A stretch of DNA of 64,000 bases from Methylomonas methanica MC09 (GTDB taxonomy: Bacteria; Pseudomonadota; Gammaproteobacteria; Methylococcales; Methylomonadaceae), in assembly GCF_000214665.1 (NCBI RefSeq), contig NC_015572.1, positions 2,294,001-2,358,000 of the forward strand, given 5' to 3'. The position numbers were made by a program, and so were the translations under genes. The notes under the pieces are model-generated. The model saw only the letters and a program-made list of their open reading frames with translations. It made no database searches and was not told the origin of the DNA. Within the stretch, counting starts at the first letter, position 1; every line of letters begins with the position of its first letter. Positions 36,113-44,436 of the stretch are shown here, piece by piece.

Positions 36113-38653
36113 GTGAAGATTTTTTTGTCTTATGCCTCGCCGTATCGCGCTATTGCCGATGATCTGTGCTGCCGTCTGCAGGCGGCCGGGCACGAGGTAT
36201 TCTTCGATCGCGAAGACCTGCCGCCGGGTACCAGTTTCGACGACCGTATCCACAGCGCCATCCAAAGTTCTGAGTTGTTTATCTTTCTGATTGCGCCGGA
36301 AGCCGTCGCGCAAGGTCATTACACCCGTACCGAACTCAAGATAGCCAGCCGCAAATGGCCGACGCCTGGTTGGCATGTGTTACCGGTGCAGGTGGCGGAA
36401 ACGCCGCTCAAAGACGTGCCTGCTTACTTGCGCGCGCTTACCATCATGCAGGCGGAAGGCAATTTGGCCGCCGAGGTGGTGCTGGAGGTGCAAAACCTGT
36501 TGCGCTTGCATAGTCAGGAAGCGCCGCCGCCCAAAACCCATACACCGACGTCGCTATTGGAACGTTTAAATTATCGCTCGCTGCCGTTGCGTTTCCGGCG
36601 TGATGTGTCCGGGGGCTATTCGATCGCTTTACCGGAGTCGGTGTCCGGCGGGCTGTTGCTTGATGCCGCCAAACTTGAACAGTTGTTATGGTCGGGCGCC
36701 CAAGCTATCGACGGTTCGGCGCGGCGGTCGATTAACGATAGTGATCTGGAAACCTTGCTACCATCCGCTGCGAAAGCCCGCGAGGTTGGATTAGCGCTTT
36801 ATGATGCCGTGTTCAATTCGTCATTGTGCGAACAGCTTAATCACTATCTGCATGCTATCGACCCGCAGCGCGGCCAAGGCATACGCTTTGTGATCGACAC
36901 CACCGAGGTTCCCGATCTGGCCCGATTGCCTTGGGAGTTTTTATATAGTCCCGTCCACGACGATTTTTTGTTTTCCGACCGTATGAAACCTATCGTACGT
37001 TGGTTGGACGTGGATCAAGTGACGCCGACCCTGGCGGTCGAGCCGCCTTTACGACTATTGCTGGTGATTGCCGCGCCAAGTGACCGGCCCGGTTTGCGGG
37101 TCGGTGAAGAACTTGCTCACCTGGACAGCGCGCTGGCCGAGTTGACCGCGAGCGGACAGGTGAAAACAGTCAGGCTCGATCACGCCAGCCTGGAAAGCCT
37201 GGATAATGCGCTGCTGCAAACCCGGCCGCATATCTTGCATTTTATCGGTCACGGCGATTTCGTGGCGGATGAGGGCGTTTTGGTGTTCGAATCCGATACT
37301 ACGCCGGGTGCCAGCGATATCATAGCCGGGCGGCGACTCGCTGTGCTGCTGCGCAATCACCTAGCCAATTTACGCCTGGTGTTTTTAAATAGTTGCATGG
37401 GCGCTGCCGCTTCCAGGGTCGATCCATTCGGCGGCGTCGCGCAAAGCCTGATTCGCCGGGGTATTCCGGCTGTCATAGCCATGCAGTTTCCGATTCCCGA
37501 CAAGGCGGCGGTTGCCCTGTCCCGGCATTTTTACCGCTATCTGGCAGCCGGTCAGCCGGTCGATGCTGCGCTTACTTCCGCGCGCGCTTTTCTCTATGCG
37601 CGTGGTTACGCCGTAGAGTGGGGTGCGCCGGCATTGCACATGCGGGCGCCCGATGGACGCTTGTTTGATATTGCCGAACTACCCAACGAGGTGGTTGCAC
37701 CAGCGCCTGTGTCAGCGCCGGAAATAGCCAGGCCGGCGACACCGGTTTCCGCTACGGAGCCCACTATGCAAGCGCGTGGGATAAAGAATTGGAAGAGTTT
37801 TGCGGCGCTAGCGGTCGGCTCGCTACTGGTCGGCATCGGTGTGTGGGTGAATTATGGAGAACGGGTATCCGACCAACCAGTCGAGCCGATAGTCATTCAT
37901 ACACCTGTTGATATCAATGTTGACCGCACTGAGCTGATAGCGGAAAGCTTGGCTCTTTTGCGCGCCGGCGATAGCCCGGCGGCGGCCGAATTGCTGGAAA
38001 GGCTGCTGAAAAAAGATAGCGCTGCTTTGTCCGCGCAACAGCTTGGTACTGAGCACGATCCGTTGGCGTTGGCTGTGGCTGATGCTGCGGATACGGCCTT
38101 TTTACAGGGCGACAGCCAGCTTGGCTACCGGTTTGCGGAAATACTGTCGGCCATGGCGCCGTTTGATGAGGCGCTAGAACAACGGCTTAACGCTCAAGTG
38201 GGTACTTGGCTGGGTTGGGGGCAGGCGGAGGCGGTCGAGGTGTCGCCAGGTGCCGGTGTCGGCGATGCGGATGACGGCCTCTGGCGCTACACGGTACGCA
38301 AGGGCGATACGCTTTGGCGTATCGCGCAACATTTAACCGGCGACGGCCGGCAGTGGCGGAATCTGCAGTCATACCATAACACGCAGGTCGAACGGGGTAA
38401 GGGCGGTAGCCTGATCAGCGATCCCCGGCGTATCCGTCCAGGTCAGAAAATCTTTGTGCAGCCAAGCGCCACTGCTGCCGGTGAAGAGTATATCGATTAT
38501 CATGTTTCGCGGGGTGAGACACTGTCAAAAATCGCGTTACGGGTTTACGGGCGTAAGAGCTTGTGGCGAGTCATTTTTCAGGACAATGCCGACAGTATTG
38601 CCGATCCGGGTTTGATTTTTCCCGGACAGGAATTGCGTCTGAGGAAAATTTGA
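36113..38653 (+). CDS. TIR-CHAT-transmembrane-LysM-LysM multidomain protein
   Basis: The protein has 846 residues; the start is GTG with GAGG ten bases upstream. Residues 1-125 form a TIR domain (MKIFLSYASPYRAIADDL, FFDREDLPPGTSFDDRI), with E74 in HYTRTELKIA at the position of the NADase glutamate. Residues 310-515 form a CHAT caspase-like domain with its His (HFIGHGDF, H380) and Cys (LVFLNSC, C428) present. A proline-rich linker and one membrane helix (about 562-581) follow, then two LysM modules (725-783, 793-844). Known families: TIR cleaves NAD, CHAT is a protease or signalling fold, LysM binds peptidoglycan. Inferred: a membrane-bound sensor-effector, with LysM on the outside. Confidence 0.88.
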   Translation: MKIFLSYASPYRAIADDLCCRLQAAGHEVFFDREDLPPGTSFDDRIHSAIQSSELFIFLIAPEAVAQGHYTRTELKIASRKWPTPGWHVLPVQVAETPLKDVPAYLRALTIMQAEGNLAAEVVLEVQNLLRLHSQEAPPPKTHTPTSLLERLNYRSLPLRFRRDVSGGYSIALPESVSGGLLLDAAKLEQLLWSGAQAIDGSARRSINDSDLETLLPSAAKAREVGLALYDAVFNSSLCEQLNHYLHAIDPQRGQGIRFVIDTTEVPDLARLPWEFLYSPVHDDFLFSDRMKPIVRWLDVDQVTPTLAVEPPLRLLLVIAAPSDRPGLRVGEELAHLDSALAELTASGQVKTVRLDHASLESLDNALLQTRPHILHFIGHGDFVADEGVLVFESDTTPGASDIIAGRRLAVLLRNHLANLRLVFLNSCMGAAASRVDPFGGVAQSLIRRGIPAVIAMQFPIPDKAAVALSRHFYRYLAAGQPVDAALTSARAFLYARGYAVEWGAPALHMRAPDGRLFDIAELPNEVVAPAPVSAPEIARPATPVSATEPTMQARGIKNWKSFAALAVGSLLVGIGVWVNYGERVSDQPVEPIVIHTPVDINVDRTELIAESLALLRAGDSPAAAELLERLLKKDSAALSAQQLGTEHDPLALAVADAADTAFLQGDSQLGYRFAEILSAMAPFDEALEQRLNAQVGTWLGWGQAEAVEVSPGAGVGDADDGLWRYTVRKGDTLWRIAQHLTGDGRQWRNLQSYHNTQVERGKGGSLISDPRRIRPGQKIFVQPSATAAGEEYIDYHVSRGETLSKIALRVYGRKSLWRVIFQDNADSIADPGLIFPGQELRLRKI

Positions 38654-38755
38654 GGACGAGTCAGGCGGTATCCGCCCGTAAATCGCTCCGGCGTATTTGG
38701 GCGTTCGCCGTTGTAAAGCGAGTGTATGAATTAAATTTTTTACGTGGAGACTGAA

Positions 38756-39112
38756 ATGGCTGATGTGGTTAATAATTTTCCCAATAATCGCGTCGAAACC
38801 GTGGGGGGGAACGACAGTGTGACGGTCAGCGCAGGGCGTAATGTGACGGTAGGGTTAAATGCCACATTGAAGGTCGCGTCCAACCAAACCGTGACGATCG
38901 GTAAAGACTGCAGTGTAACCGTGGGTAAAAATCTGAAAATACAGGCGGGCGATTCGATTGAATTGGTCGTGGGTAATTCCAAGTTATTGATGAAGAAGGA
39001 CGGCACCATCGTCATCAGCGGTCGGGATATTATCCTGCAAGCCAGTGGCGATGTTGATGTTAAGTCCGGTAAGAATCTGGTGTTGAAAGGGAGTAAAGTC
39101 CTGCAAAATTAA
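38756..39112 (+). CDS. Stand-alone VgrG C-terminal needle-like beta-helix protein
   Basis: The ATG at 38756 has GGAG about six bases upstream; a GTG at 38744 is in frame but less likely. The 118-residue protein is a run of short repeats of the type V-x-V-G-x-N-x-x-x-T-V, then VVGNSKLLMKKDGTIVIS, SGRDIILQASGDVDVKSG and KGSKVLQN at the end. This closely matches the tail tip of type VI secretion VgrG (Gp5/DUF2345-like triple beta-helix). No baseplate, PAAR or sheath gene accompanies it. It lies 100 bases after the TIR-CHAT-LysM gene on the same strand, which suggests a partnership. Confidence 0.7.
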   Translation: MADVVNNFPNNRVETVGGNDSVTVSAGRNVTVGLNATLKVASNQTVTIGKDCSVTVGKNLKIQAGDSIELVVGNSKLLMKKDGTIVISGRDIILQASGDVDVKSGKNLVLKGSKVLQN

Positions 39113-39149
39113 TGTCCCCCGATTGTTTTGCGACTAATGGTCAATCGAC

Positions 39150-39179
39150 GCTACGGGCCGAAGCGCTTCGGCCCGTAGC
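39150..39179. terminator. 30-bp perfect palindrome between convergent genes
   Basis: GCTACGGGCCGAAGC followed directly by GCTTCGGCCCGTAGC is a perfect 15-bp inverted repeat. It lies between the VgrG-tip gene (+) and the sorting-tail gene (-), the position of a bidirectional terminator. There is no strong T-tract, so it may instead be a protein-binding site. Confidence 0.6.
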
Positions 39180-39191
39180 TGTTAAGACGAT

Positions 39192-40040
39192 TTAGGCCGC
39201 CACGCGGATGCGGGCCGCTCGCTGATGTTTTAGCGGAAAGATGCCGATCAGGCCGGAAAGCATTAGCCACGCCGCGCCGGGTAACGGCACGAATATGCCG
39301 CCGCCGCTCAAGTTATATACATTGCTGGGGGCGTCGCTGTAGTCGCCATAAACCAAATCATCGAAGGTCAAAGACCAAGTGCCCGAACGCTCGCTGGCGG
39401 TTAAGTTATTGCCGCAACAATTTAATCCCTGGCCGATATCGATATAACTGATGTCGGTGTCACTCTTGAATGCATTGGAAAAGAAATTGGTTTGATAATA
39501 ACTGTAATTTCCCAGATACCTATTATTGCTGGTGCCGATTAAATCGCCATTGGCATCATAAGCCTCAAAATTTAGGTATTGATACGTGGATGAACTGCCA
39601 TTGCTGTATGCGATGCCGAAATAGCCGATGGGGTTATCAAAGCTGATGCGCCAAAAATTAGCCGAAGCCGCCGATTGGTTATTGAAGGCTAAAAAGTTAT
39701 CGCCGCTTCTGGCATTATTTCCGAAATTCGCCCCGTCGTTTAATATCGAGCCCATACCGGTAATACCAGGGTTTATGACATTGACGGACTGAGTGGTTTC
39801 GATGCCGTCTCTGGGAAAGGTGGTTGTTTGCGCCGTTCGATCCAGCGCCGAGAAAGTCACGCCTTGGTCGGCGTATAAATCGGTTAAAGGCGTAGCGGCC
39901 GAAAAAAGTGTTGGCGCGCTAATGACGTTGCCGAATGTATCGTTATCGAAATTGATGGTCTGCACTGTTGCATTGGCATGCGATGCGACTATAAACAGGA
40001 GTGAGCTGTAGGTCAGCTGAGTTTTGTTGATAAAGCGCAT
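39192..40040 (-). CDS. Exported protein with VPLPA-CTERM sorting tail
   Basis: The protein has 282 residues with a signal peptide (about 1-24). The mature part is Ser/Asn/Gly-rich, beta-rich, with aromatic strands. The C-terminus reads GIFVPLPGAAWLMLSGLIG followed by a basic tail: the VPLPA variant of the PEP-CTERM tripartite signal (motif, membrane helix, positive tail), recognised by an exosortase. The protein is therefore probably surface- or matrix-directed. No exosortase is in the window. AAGGAG precedes the ATG. Confidence 0.85.
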   Translation of the reverse strand: MRFINKTQLTYSSLLFIVASHANATVQTINFDNDTFGNVISAPTLFSAATPLTDLYADQGVTFSALDRTAQTTTFPRDGIETTQSVNVINPGITGMGSILNDGANFGNNARSGDNFLAFNNQSAASANFWRISFDNPIGYFGIAYSNGSSSTYQYLNFEAYDANGDLIGTSNNRYLGNYSYYQTNFFSNAFKSDTDISYIDIGQGLNCCGNNLTASERSGTWSLTFDDLVYGDYSDAPSNVYNLSGGGIFVPLPGAAWLMLSGLIGIFPLKHQRAARIRVAA

Positions 40041-40300
40041 AACTGAATCTCCTTATATAAATGAGCAGTATTGGTGTTGAATTAAGCGGAACGGAAGCTA
40101 TTTGCCCCCGGCGGCTAAATTAGCAAACCCATTTATTGAGGTTCTGACCTAAGTCATTTCAAAACGCGAAAGCTATGCGGCTTATGGTTTTAATTGGACC
40201 GAATACAAACGGTACGTAGCTGCCGGAGCCGAGACAATTTGCTTTAAGAAGATCGAGTGGCGTTAGGTTTTGTAAGAGTGGCCCGTGCCGAATAACGCGG
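40041..40300. other. Intergenic interval
   Basis: No convincing gene or hairpin is seen in these 260 bases between two minus-strand genes. The promoter of the sorting-tail gene should lie near 40050-40120. Confidence 0.35.
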
Positions 40301-41014
40301 CTATTCCAGGCATGCGGAGAGATCATTTAGGTTGTTGATTTGGATCTTTTTCTTGTTGACGAGAATGAGACCCGATTTTTCGTATTTGCTTAAGATTCTG
40401 CTGATTGTTTCGGGGGCCAAACCCAGGTAATTCGCAATGTCCGCCCTGGACATTGTCAGGCTTAGTAATATTGGATAGTTACGCGACAGATCATGCCGAT
40501 AAATCAGTTCCAGTAAAAAATCGGCTAAACGTTTGCCGGCGCTGCGATGGTTGATAGCTAATAATGATTCGTGACGGTGTTGAATTTCGGCGTCGAAGCG
40601 TTCTAAAACCGTATTCAGTAAATGAGGGTTGCCTTCGCAATTGGCCAGGATAAAACGTAAAGAAAAGCTACAAATAACGGACTTTTCCAACGTGACTGCC
40701 GATGAGGAATGATGGCTATGTTGTAACTGTGGCAACCCGATCACTTCTCCCGGAAAATAGAAATTGATAATCTGTTGATCCCCTCGCTTATTCGTATAAA
40801 TGTTTTTTACGGAGCCGGCTTTTAGGAAAAACAGGTTTTTTATTTCGTCACCCTGATTGTAAATGTAATGGCCTTTGGGCTGAATCAGATTCTGGAGGGG
40901 CGTCGAGTCCGTGGGACGCAGTTGATCACCGATTAACGCGCAAGCTAAACAGCGGTTGATTTTTCCGCATTCGCTGCACCTTAGCAGTAATCGAGAGTAG
41001 TCGGGTTGCAGCAT
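40301..41014 (-). CDS. Crp/FNR family regulator with four N-terminal cysteines
   Basis: The protein has 237 residues. The N-terminus has four cysteines, C13, C16, C22 and C25 (RCSECGKINRCLAC), which resembles the cluster-binding motif of FNR-type oxygen sensors. Then come a cyclic-nucleotide-like domain (GDEIKNLFFLKAGSVKNIY; PGEVIGLP) and a Crp-type helix-turn-helix (MSRADIANYLGLAPETISRI). The recognition helix ends ETISRI like that of FNR, so it may bind an FNR-like site. An iron-sulfur cluster, and hence redox control, is inferred. No operon partner. Confidence 0.88.
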   Translation of the reverse strand: MLQPDYSRLLLRCSECGKINRCLACALIGDQLRPTDSTPLQNLIQPKGHYIYNQGDEIKNLFFLKAGSVKNIYTNKRGDQQIINFYFPGEVIGLPQLQHSHHSSSAVTLEKSVICSFSLRFILANCEGNPHLLNTVLERFDAEIQHRHESLLAINHRSAGKRLADFLLELIYRHDLSRNYPILLSLTMSRADIANYLGLAPETISRILSKYEKSGLILVNKKKIQINNLNDLSACLE

Positions 41015-41393
41015 AAAGCAGCCTCCTGAAACATTGCGCGCACAATCTTGGCGTCAAGAATGTCGTTGAGTGTTGGCTATAAGAATATTGCGCGAATAGG
41101 AATAACCGCGGATTAACGTCATCGCGACGTCGAGCGCTCAAGCGTTGCCTGAGTGCGCGGGTAGCGTCTGGCGTCGGCCGCAACCCTCCGGTCATTTTGC
41201 CATCATTTTCGCAGGGTATTAAATGATTTCGGCACATTATCCCTAAGCCTAGGCGACTAGGTGTTAGGCTAATCGGACTTCAACGCAAGCCCGTAACAGC
41301 CATCGCTCGGAAATATCATCGATATTTGCAGTGTTTTACATTTGCCAAGTTGCCGGATATCCTTTCGGCCAAGTTTACAGTATGGAGTGGAGA
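41015..41393. other. Divergent interval between Crp/FNR and FIST genes
   Basis: About 380 bases hold the promoters of both genes. The only strong feature seen is the inverted repeat at 41311-41327. Short frames here have no start signal. Confidence 0.45.
41311..41327. promoter_or_regulatory. AAATATC-atc-GATATTT inverted repeat (candidate operator)
   Basis: A perfect 7-bp inverted repeat with a 3-base spacer lies 67-83 bases before the FIST start. Its size and position suit a regulator-binding site; the FNR-type regulator encoded divergently is a candidate, but the sequence does not match the FNR consensus TTGAT-N4-ATCAA. Confidence 0.4.
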
Positions 41394-42548
41394 ATGGACT
41401 GCGGCGGCATGATTTATTTATCTTCGATCGATAGGGGTACGATCGAAGGCTTGCTGCTGAATTGGCGATCACAGTTCCCGGATATGGGGGTTCTTGCCAT
41501 GATTCCGGAAGCGGAGAAAAGTCAAGTAGCAAAATTGCAGGCGCAATGCCGTCATCATCAAATTCCCATCTGCGGAGCGATTTTTCCGCAACTGATTTAC
41601 GGTAGTGAATTTCGCGCCCGCGGCATTTGCCTGTATCGCTTCGATACCATGCCTTACGTGGCGCTGCATACCGGCGTGCCCGACGACGCACACGAATCGG
41701 CACAAGCCATTGCGACCGGCGTCAGTGCCGAATTGGCCGATGATACGCCGGCTACACTGTTCTTGCTGTTGGACGGCCAGCTGCCCAACATCAGCACGCT
41801 GCTGGACGAACTTTATCTGCGGCTGGCTAACCGGGTGCATTACGCGGGTGCAAATGCCGGCAGCGAGACCTTTCAGCCGATGCCGTGCCTGTTCGATAGC
41901 CATAGTCTGGTGGGAAACGGCGTATTGGTAATATTGCTCAAGCCGCATCAGGGGGCGGTTCTGGAGCACGGCTACCAGACCCATGCACATTCGCTGCCGG
42001 CCACGTCGACGGACGGTAACCGTATCATTCATATTGATTGGCGCCCGGCCTTCGAGGTATATCAGGAGCTGGTGCGTGGACAATTCGGGGTGGAGATTAC
42101 CCGGGAAAATTTTTACCGCTACGCCGTGCATTTCCCGTTTGGCATCTTGCGGGCCAATCATTGTACGCTGGTGCGCATCCCGGTAATGCTGGATGACGAC
42201 AATGCGCTGTTTTGTATAGGCGAAGTGCCGGCTCATGCCATGCTGACCTTGCTGGCAGCGCCTCGGGTCGATTCTTTAAGCACCGTAGAGACCTTGCAGC
42301 ACGGTTTAGCTCAATTGCGGGGCAGACCAACCGCCAACGCCGTGCTGTTGTTTTACTGCGCTGGACGCAGGCAGCACTTGGGGCAGACTGCTGCGGCCGA
42401 GGAACTGCACACTTTCAGTCGGCTTACCCAAGCCTGCTGTGTGGCCGGCGCGCTTGCCTTGGGCGAGATCGGCGAGTCGACCCTCGGGGGATACCCGTTA
42501 TTTCAGAACGCCACGCTGGTAACGGCCGATTGGGGAACAGGCGCATGA
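41394..42548 (+). CDS. FIST domain sensor protein
   Basis: The ATG at 41394 has GGAG six bases upstream; in-frame GTG/ATG codons at 41331 and 41382 are less convincing. The 384-residue protein has FIST_N (IYLSSIDRGTIEGLL ... PICGAIFPQLIY ... FLLLDGQLPNISTLLDELYL, YAGANAGSETF) and FIST_C (DWRPAFEVYQELV, FPFGI, AVLLFYCAGR, TQACCVAGALALGEIG). FIST proteins sense small ligands, possibly amino acids, and are often linked to c-di-GMP or chemotaxis output. The stop overlaps the next ATG (ATGA). Confidence 0.88.
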   Translation: MDCGGMIYLSSIDRGTIEGLLLNWRSQFPDMGVLAMIPEAEKSQVAKLQAQCRHHQIPICGAIFPQLIYGSEFRARGICLYRFDTMPYVALHTGVPDDAHESAQAIATGVSAELADDTPATLFLLLDGQLPNISTLLDELYLRLANRVHYAGANAGSETFQPMPCLFDSHSLVGNGVLVILLKPHQGAVLEHGYQTHAHSLPATSTDGNRIIHIDWRPAFEVYQELVRGQFGVEITRENFYRYAVHFPFGILRANHCTLVRIPVMLDDDNALFCIGEVPAHAMLTLLAAPRVDSLSTVETLQHGLAQLRGRPTANAVLLFYCAGRRQHLGQTAAAEELHTFSRLTQACCVAGALALGEIGESTLGGYPLFQNATLVTADWGTGA

Positions 42549-44407
42549 AGCGCGATGAAGTCATCCCCATTCTTTACGAAATGGCCTTGACGATAGGCGG
42601 CGAAACCAGTGTTGATCCGCTGTTGACCCGCTGCCTGCAACGCTTATTGTATTACACCTCGTTTCCAGCCGGATTTATTTGCCTGGACCTGCCTAAGGCC
42701 GACACTGACGGCATGGATTTCCTGACTGTGACGCTGGATGCCGCAGTTGGCGATTATCAATTAATCAAGCATGTCGGTGAACAGCTTGCCTTACCCAAGC
42801 AATTACTGCTGGGACCGGCGCTAAAAGCAGACGACCAGTCCGAGCTACTGTCCGGCATGCCGGCGACGCAGGGCCGCTATCAGGCATTCCTGCGTCTGCC
42901 GATCGGCAATTTGGGCGTGATTATTTTGATGGCACCCCAAATGCCCGAGACTGAGTTACCGCTGACGCTGATGTTCGACCCGATCATGGCACATTTGGAG
43001 CGGGCCATTTTACTGTGCCGTAACAACGACCGATACGCGGCGCAATTGATTGCGGATAAACAGCAAGCCGATACCCGAGCCGAGTTTCTGGCCCTGCATG
43101 ATGCGTTGACGGGTTTGCCGAACCGGGGCTTATTGTTGGACCGCATCCAGCAAGCCATGGCGATGGGTACCCACACAGGGCAATACGGCGCGTTGATGAC
43201 CTTAAATATCGATCATTTCAAGCAACTGAACGATTATTACGGCTACGAGGCCTGCGACCAAATTTTGATCGATACGGCCAGAAGGTTGGAAGCCTGCGTT
43301 CGCGAAGGCGATACCGTGGCCCGTTTCGGCGGCGACGAGTTCATGCTGTTGATTTGGCCGTTGCCGGCTACGCAAAACGAGGCAGCCATTCAGGCTGAAC
43401 AAATTGCCCAGAAAGTCCAGAAGAGCTTGACGCCGCCATTAGAACTAAACGGACGCGAGCTTGCGGCTTCCTTCAGTATTGGGATCAGTCTGTTCCGCGC
43501 GCATTTGGATGCCTTGGAGACCGTGTTAAGAAATGCCGAAACGTCGGTATATCAAGCCAAAATCGCCGGGCGCAACACCATTCGCTTTTTCGACCCCGGG
43601 CTGCAATCCGTGATCACCACCCGGTTGGCGTTGGAAGCCGATTTGCGGCGCGCCATGCCGTTAAACGAATTCCGTTTGTATTATCAAATACAGGCCGACG
43701 ATCAGGGTCGGATTACCGGCGCGGAAGTCTTGATCCGCTGGCAACATCCCAAGCGCGGTCTGGTATCGCCCGCCGTATTTATACCCTTGGCGGAAGAAAC
43801 AGGGGCGATTGTGGAAATTGGTGATTGGGTGATGCAAATGGCCTGCGAGCAATTGCGCGCTTGGCAACAGCATGCGCGCATGCGCCATCTAGAGTTGGCC
43901 GTGAACGTCAGCGCCGTACAATTCCATCAACAGGATTTTATCGATAAGGTTTGCCGTTTGATGGCCGATTATGGCGAGATTGCCGGCCTGTTGAAACTGG
44001 AACTCACCGAGAGCGTGATGCTGGACAGCGCCGAAGAAGTCATTCATAAAATACAGATATTGAAAAATTTGGGTCTGCGCTTCTCGATGGACGATTTCGG
44101 CACAGGCTACTCGTCCTTGGCGTACTTAAAACGTTTGCCGCTGGATCAGCTGAAAATCGACCAAAGTTTTGTGCGCGATATAGCCAACGACCCCAGTGCT
44201 GCCGTCATTATTCAAACCATCATCGGCATGGCGCAAAATCTAGGCCTGGAGGTTATCGCGGAAGGCCTGGAAACCAAGGAACAACTGGCGCTGCTGAAGC
44301 AGTACGGTTGCCGCCATTATCAGGGGTATTTGCTGGGCCGGCCGCTACCAATCAATGAATTTGATGCTGTTTTCGCGCAGGCAAACCCCGGCTTAGCGTA
44401 CGAGTGA
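42545..44407 (+). CDS. GGDEF-EAL c-di-GMP protein
   Basis: The start ATG at 42545 overlaps the FIST stop. The 620-residue protein has an N-terminal GAF-like region (about 1-170), a GGDEF domain with intact RFGGDEFML (near 259) and an EAL domain whose signature reads GAEVLIRWQHP, that is EVL rather than EAL, with the [10 protein letters not shown] loop intact. The Glu of the first motif, the metal ligand, is kept. Both activities are possible. It has no membrane helix, so it should be cytoplasmic and take its signal from the coupled FIST protein. Confidence 0.92.
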   Translation: MKRDEVIPILYEMALTIGGETSVDPLLTRCLQRLLYYTSFPAGFICLDLPKADTDGMDFLTVTLDAAVGDYQLIKHVGEQLALPKQLLLGPALKADDQSELLSGMPATQGRYQAFLRLPIGNLGVIILMAPQMPETELPLTLMFDPIMAHLERAILLCRNNDRYAAQLIADKQQADTRAEFLALHDALTGLPNRGLLLDRIQQAMAMGTHTGQYGALMTLNIDHFKQLNDYYGYEACDQILIDTARRLEACVREGDTVARFGGDEFMLLIWPLPATQNEAAIQAEQIAQKVQKSLTPPLELNGRELAASFSIGISLFRAHLDALETVLRNAETSVYQAKIAGRNTIRFFDPGLQSVITTRLALEADLRRAMPLNEFRLYYQIQADDQGRITGAEVLIRWQHPKRGLVSPAVFIPLAEETGAIVEIGDWVMQMACEQLRAWQQHARMRHLELAVNVSAVQFHQQDFIDKVCRLMADYGEIAGLLKLELTESVMLDSAEEVIHKIQILKNLGLRFSMDDFGTGYSSLAYLKRLPLDQLKIDQSFVRDIANDPSAAVIIQTIIGMAQNLGLEVIAEGLETKEQLALLKQYGCRHYQGYLLGRPLPINEFDAVFAQANPGLAYE

Positions 44408-44436
44408 GAAGCAACCATAACCGCGCTTCAATATTT

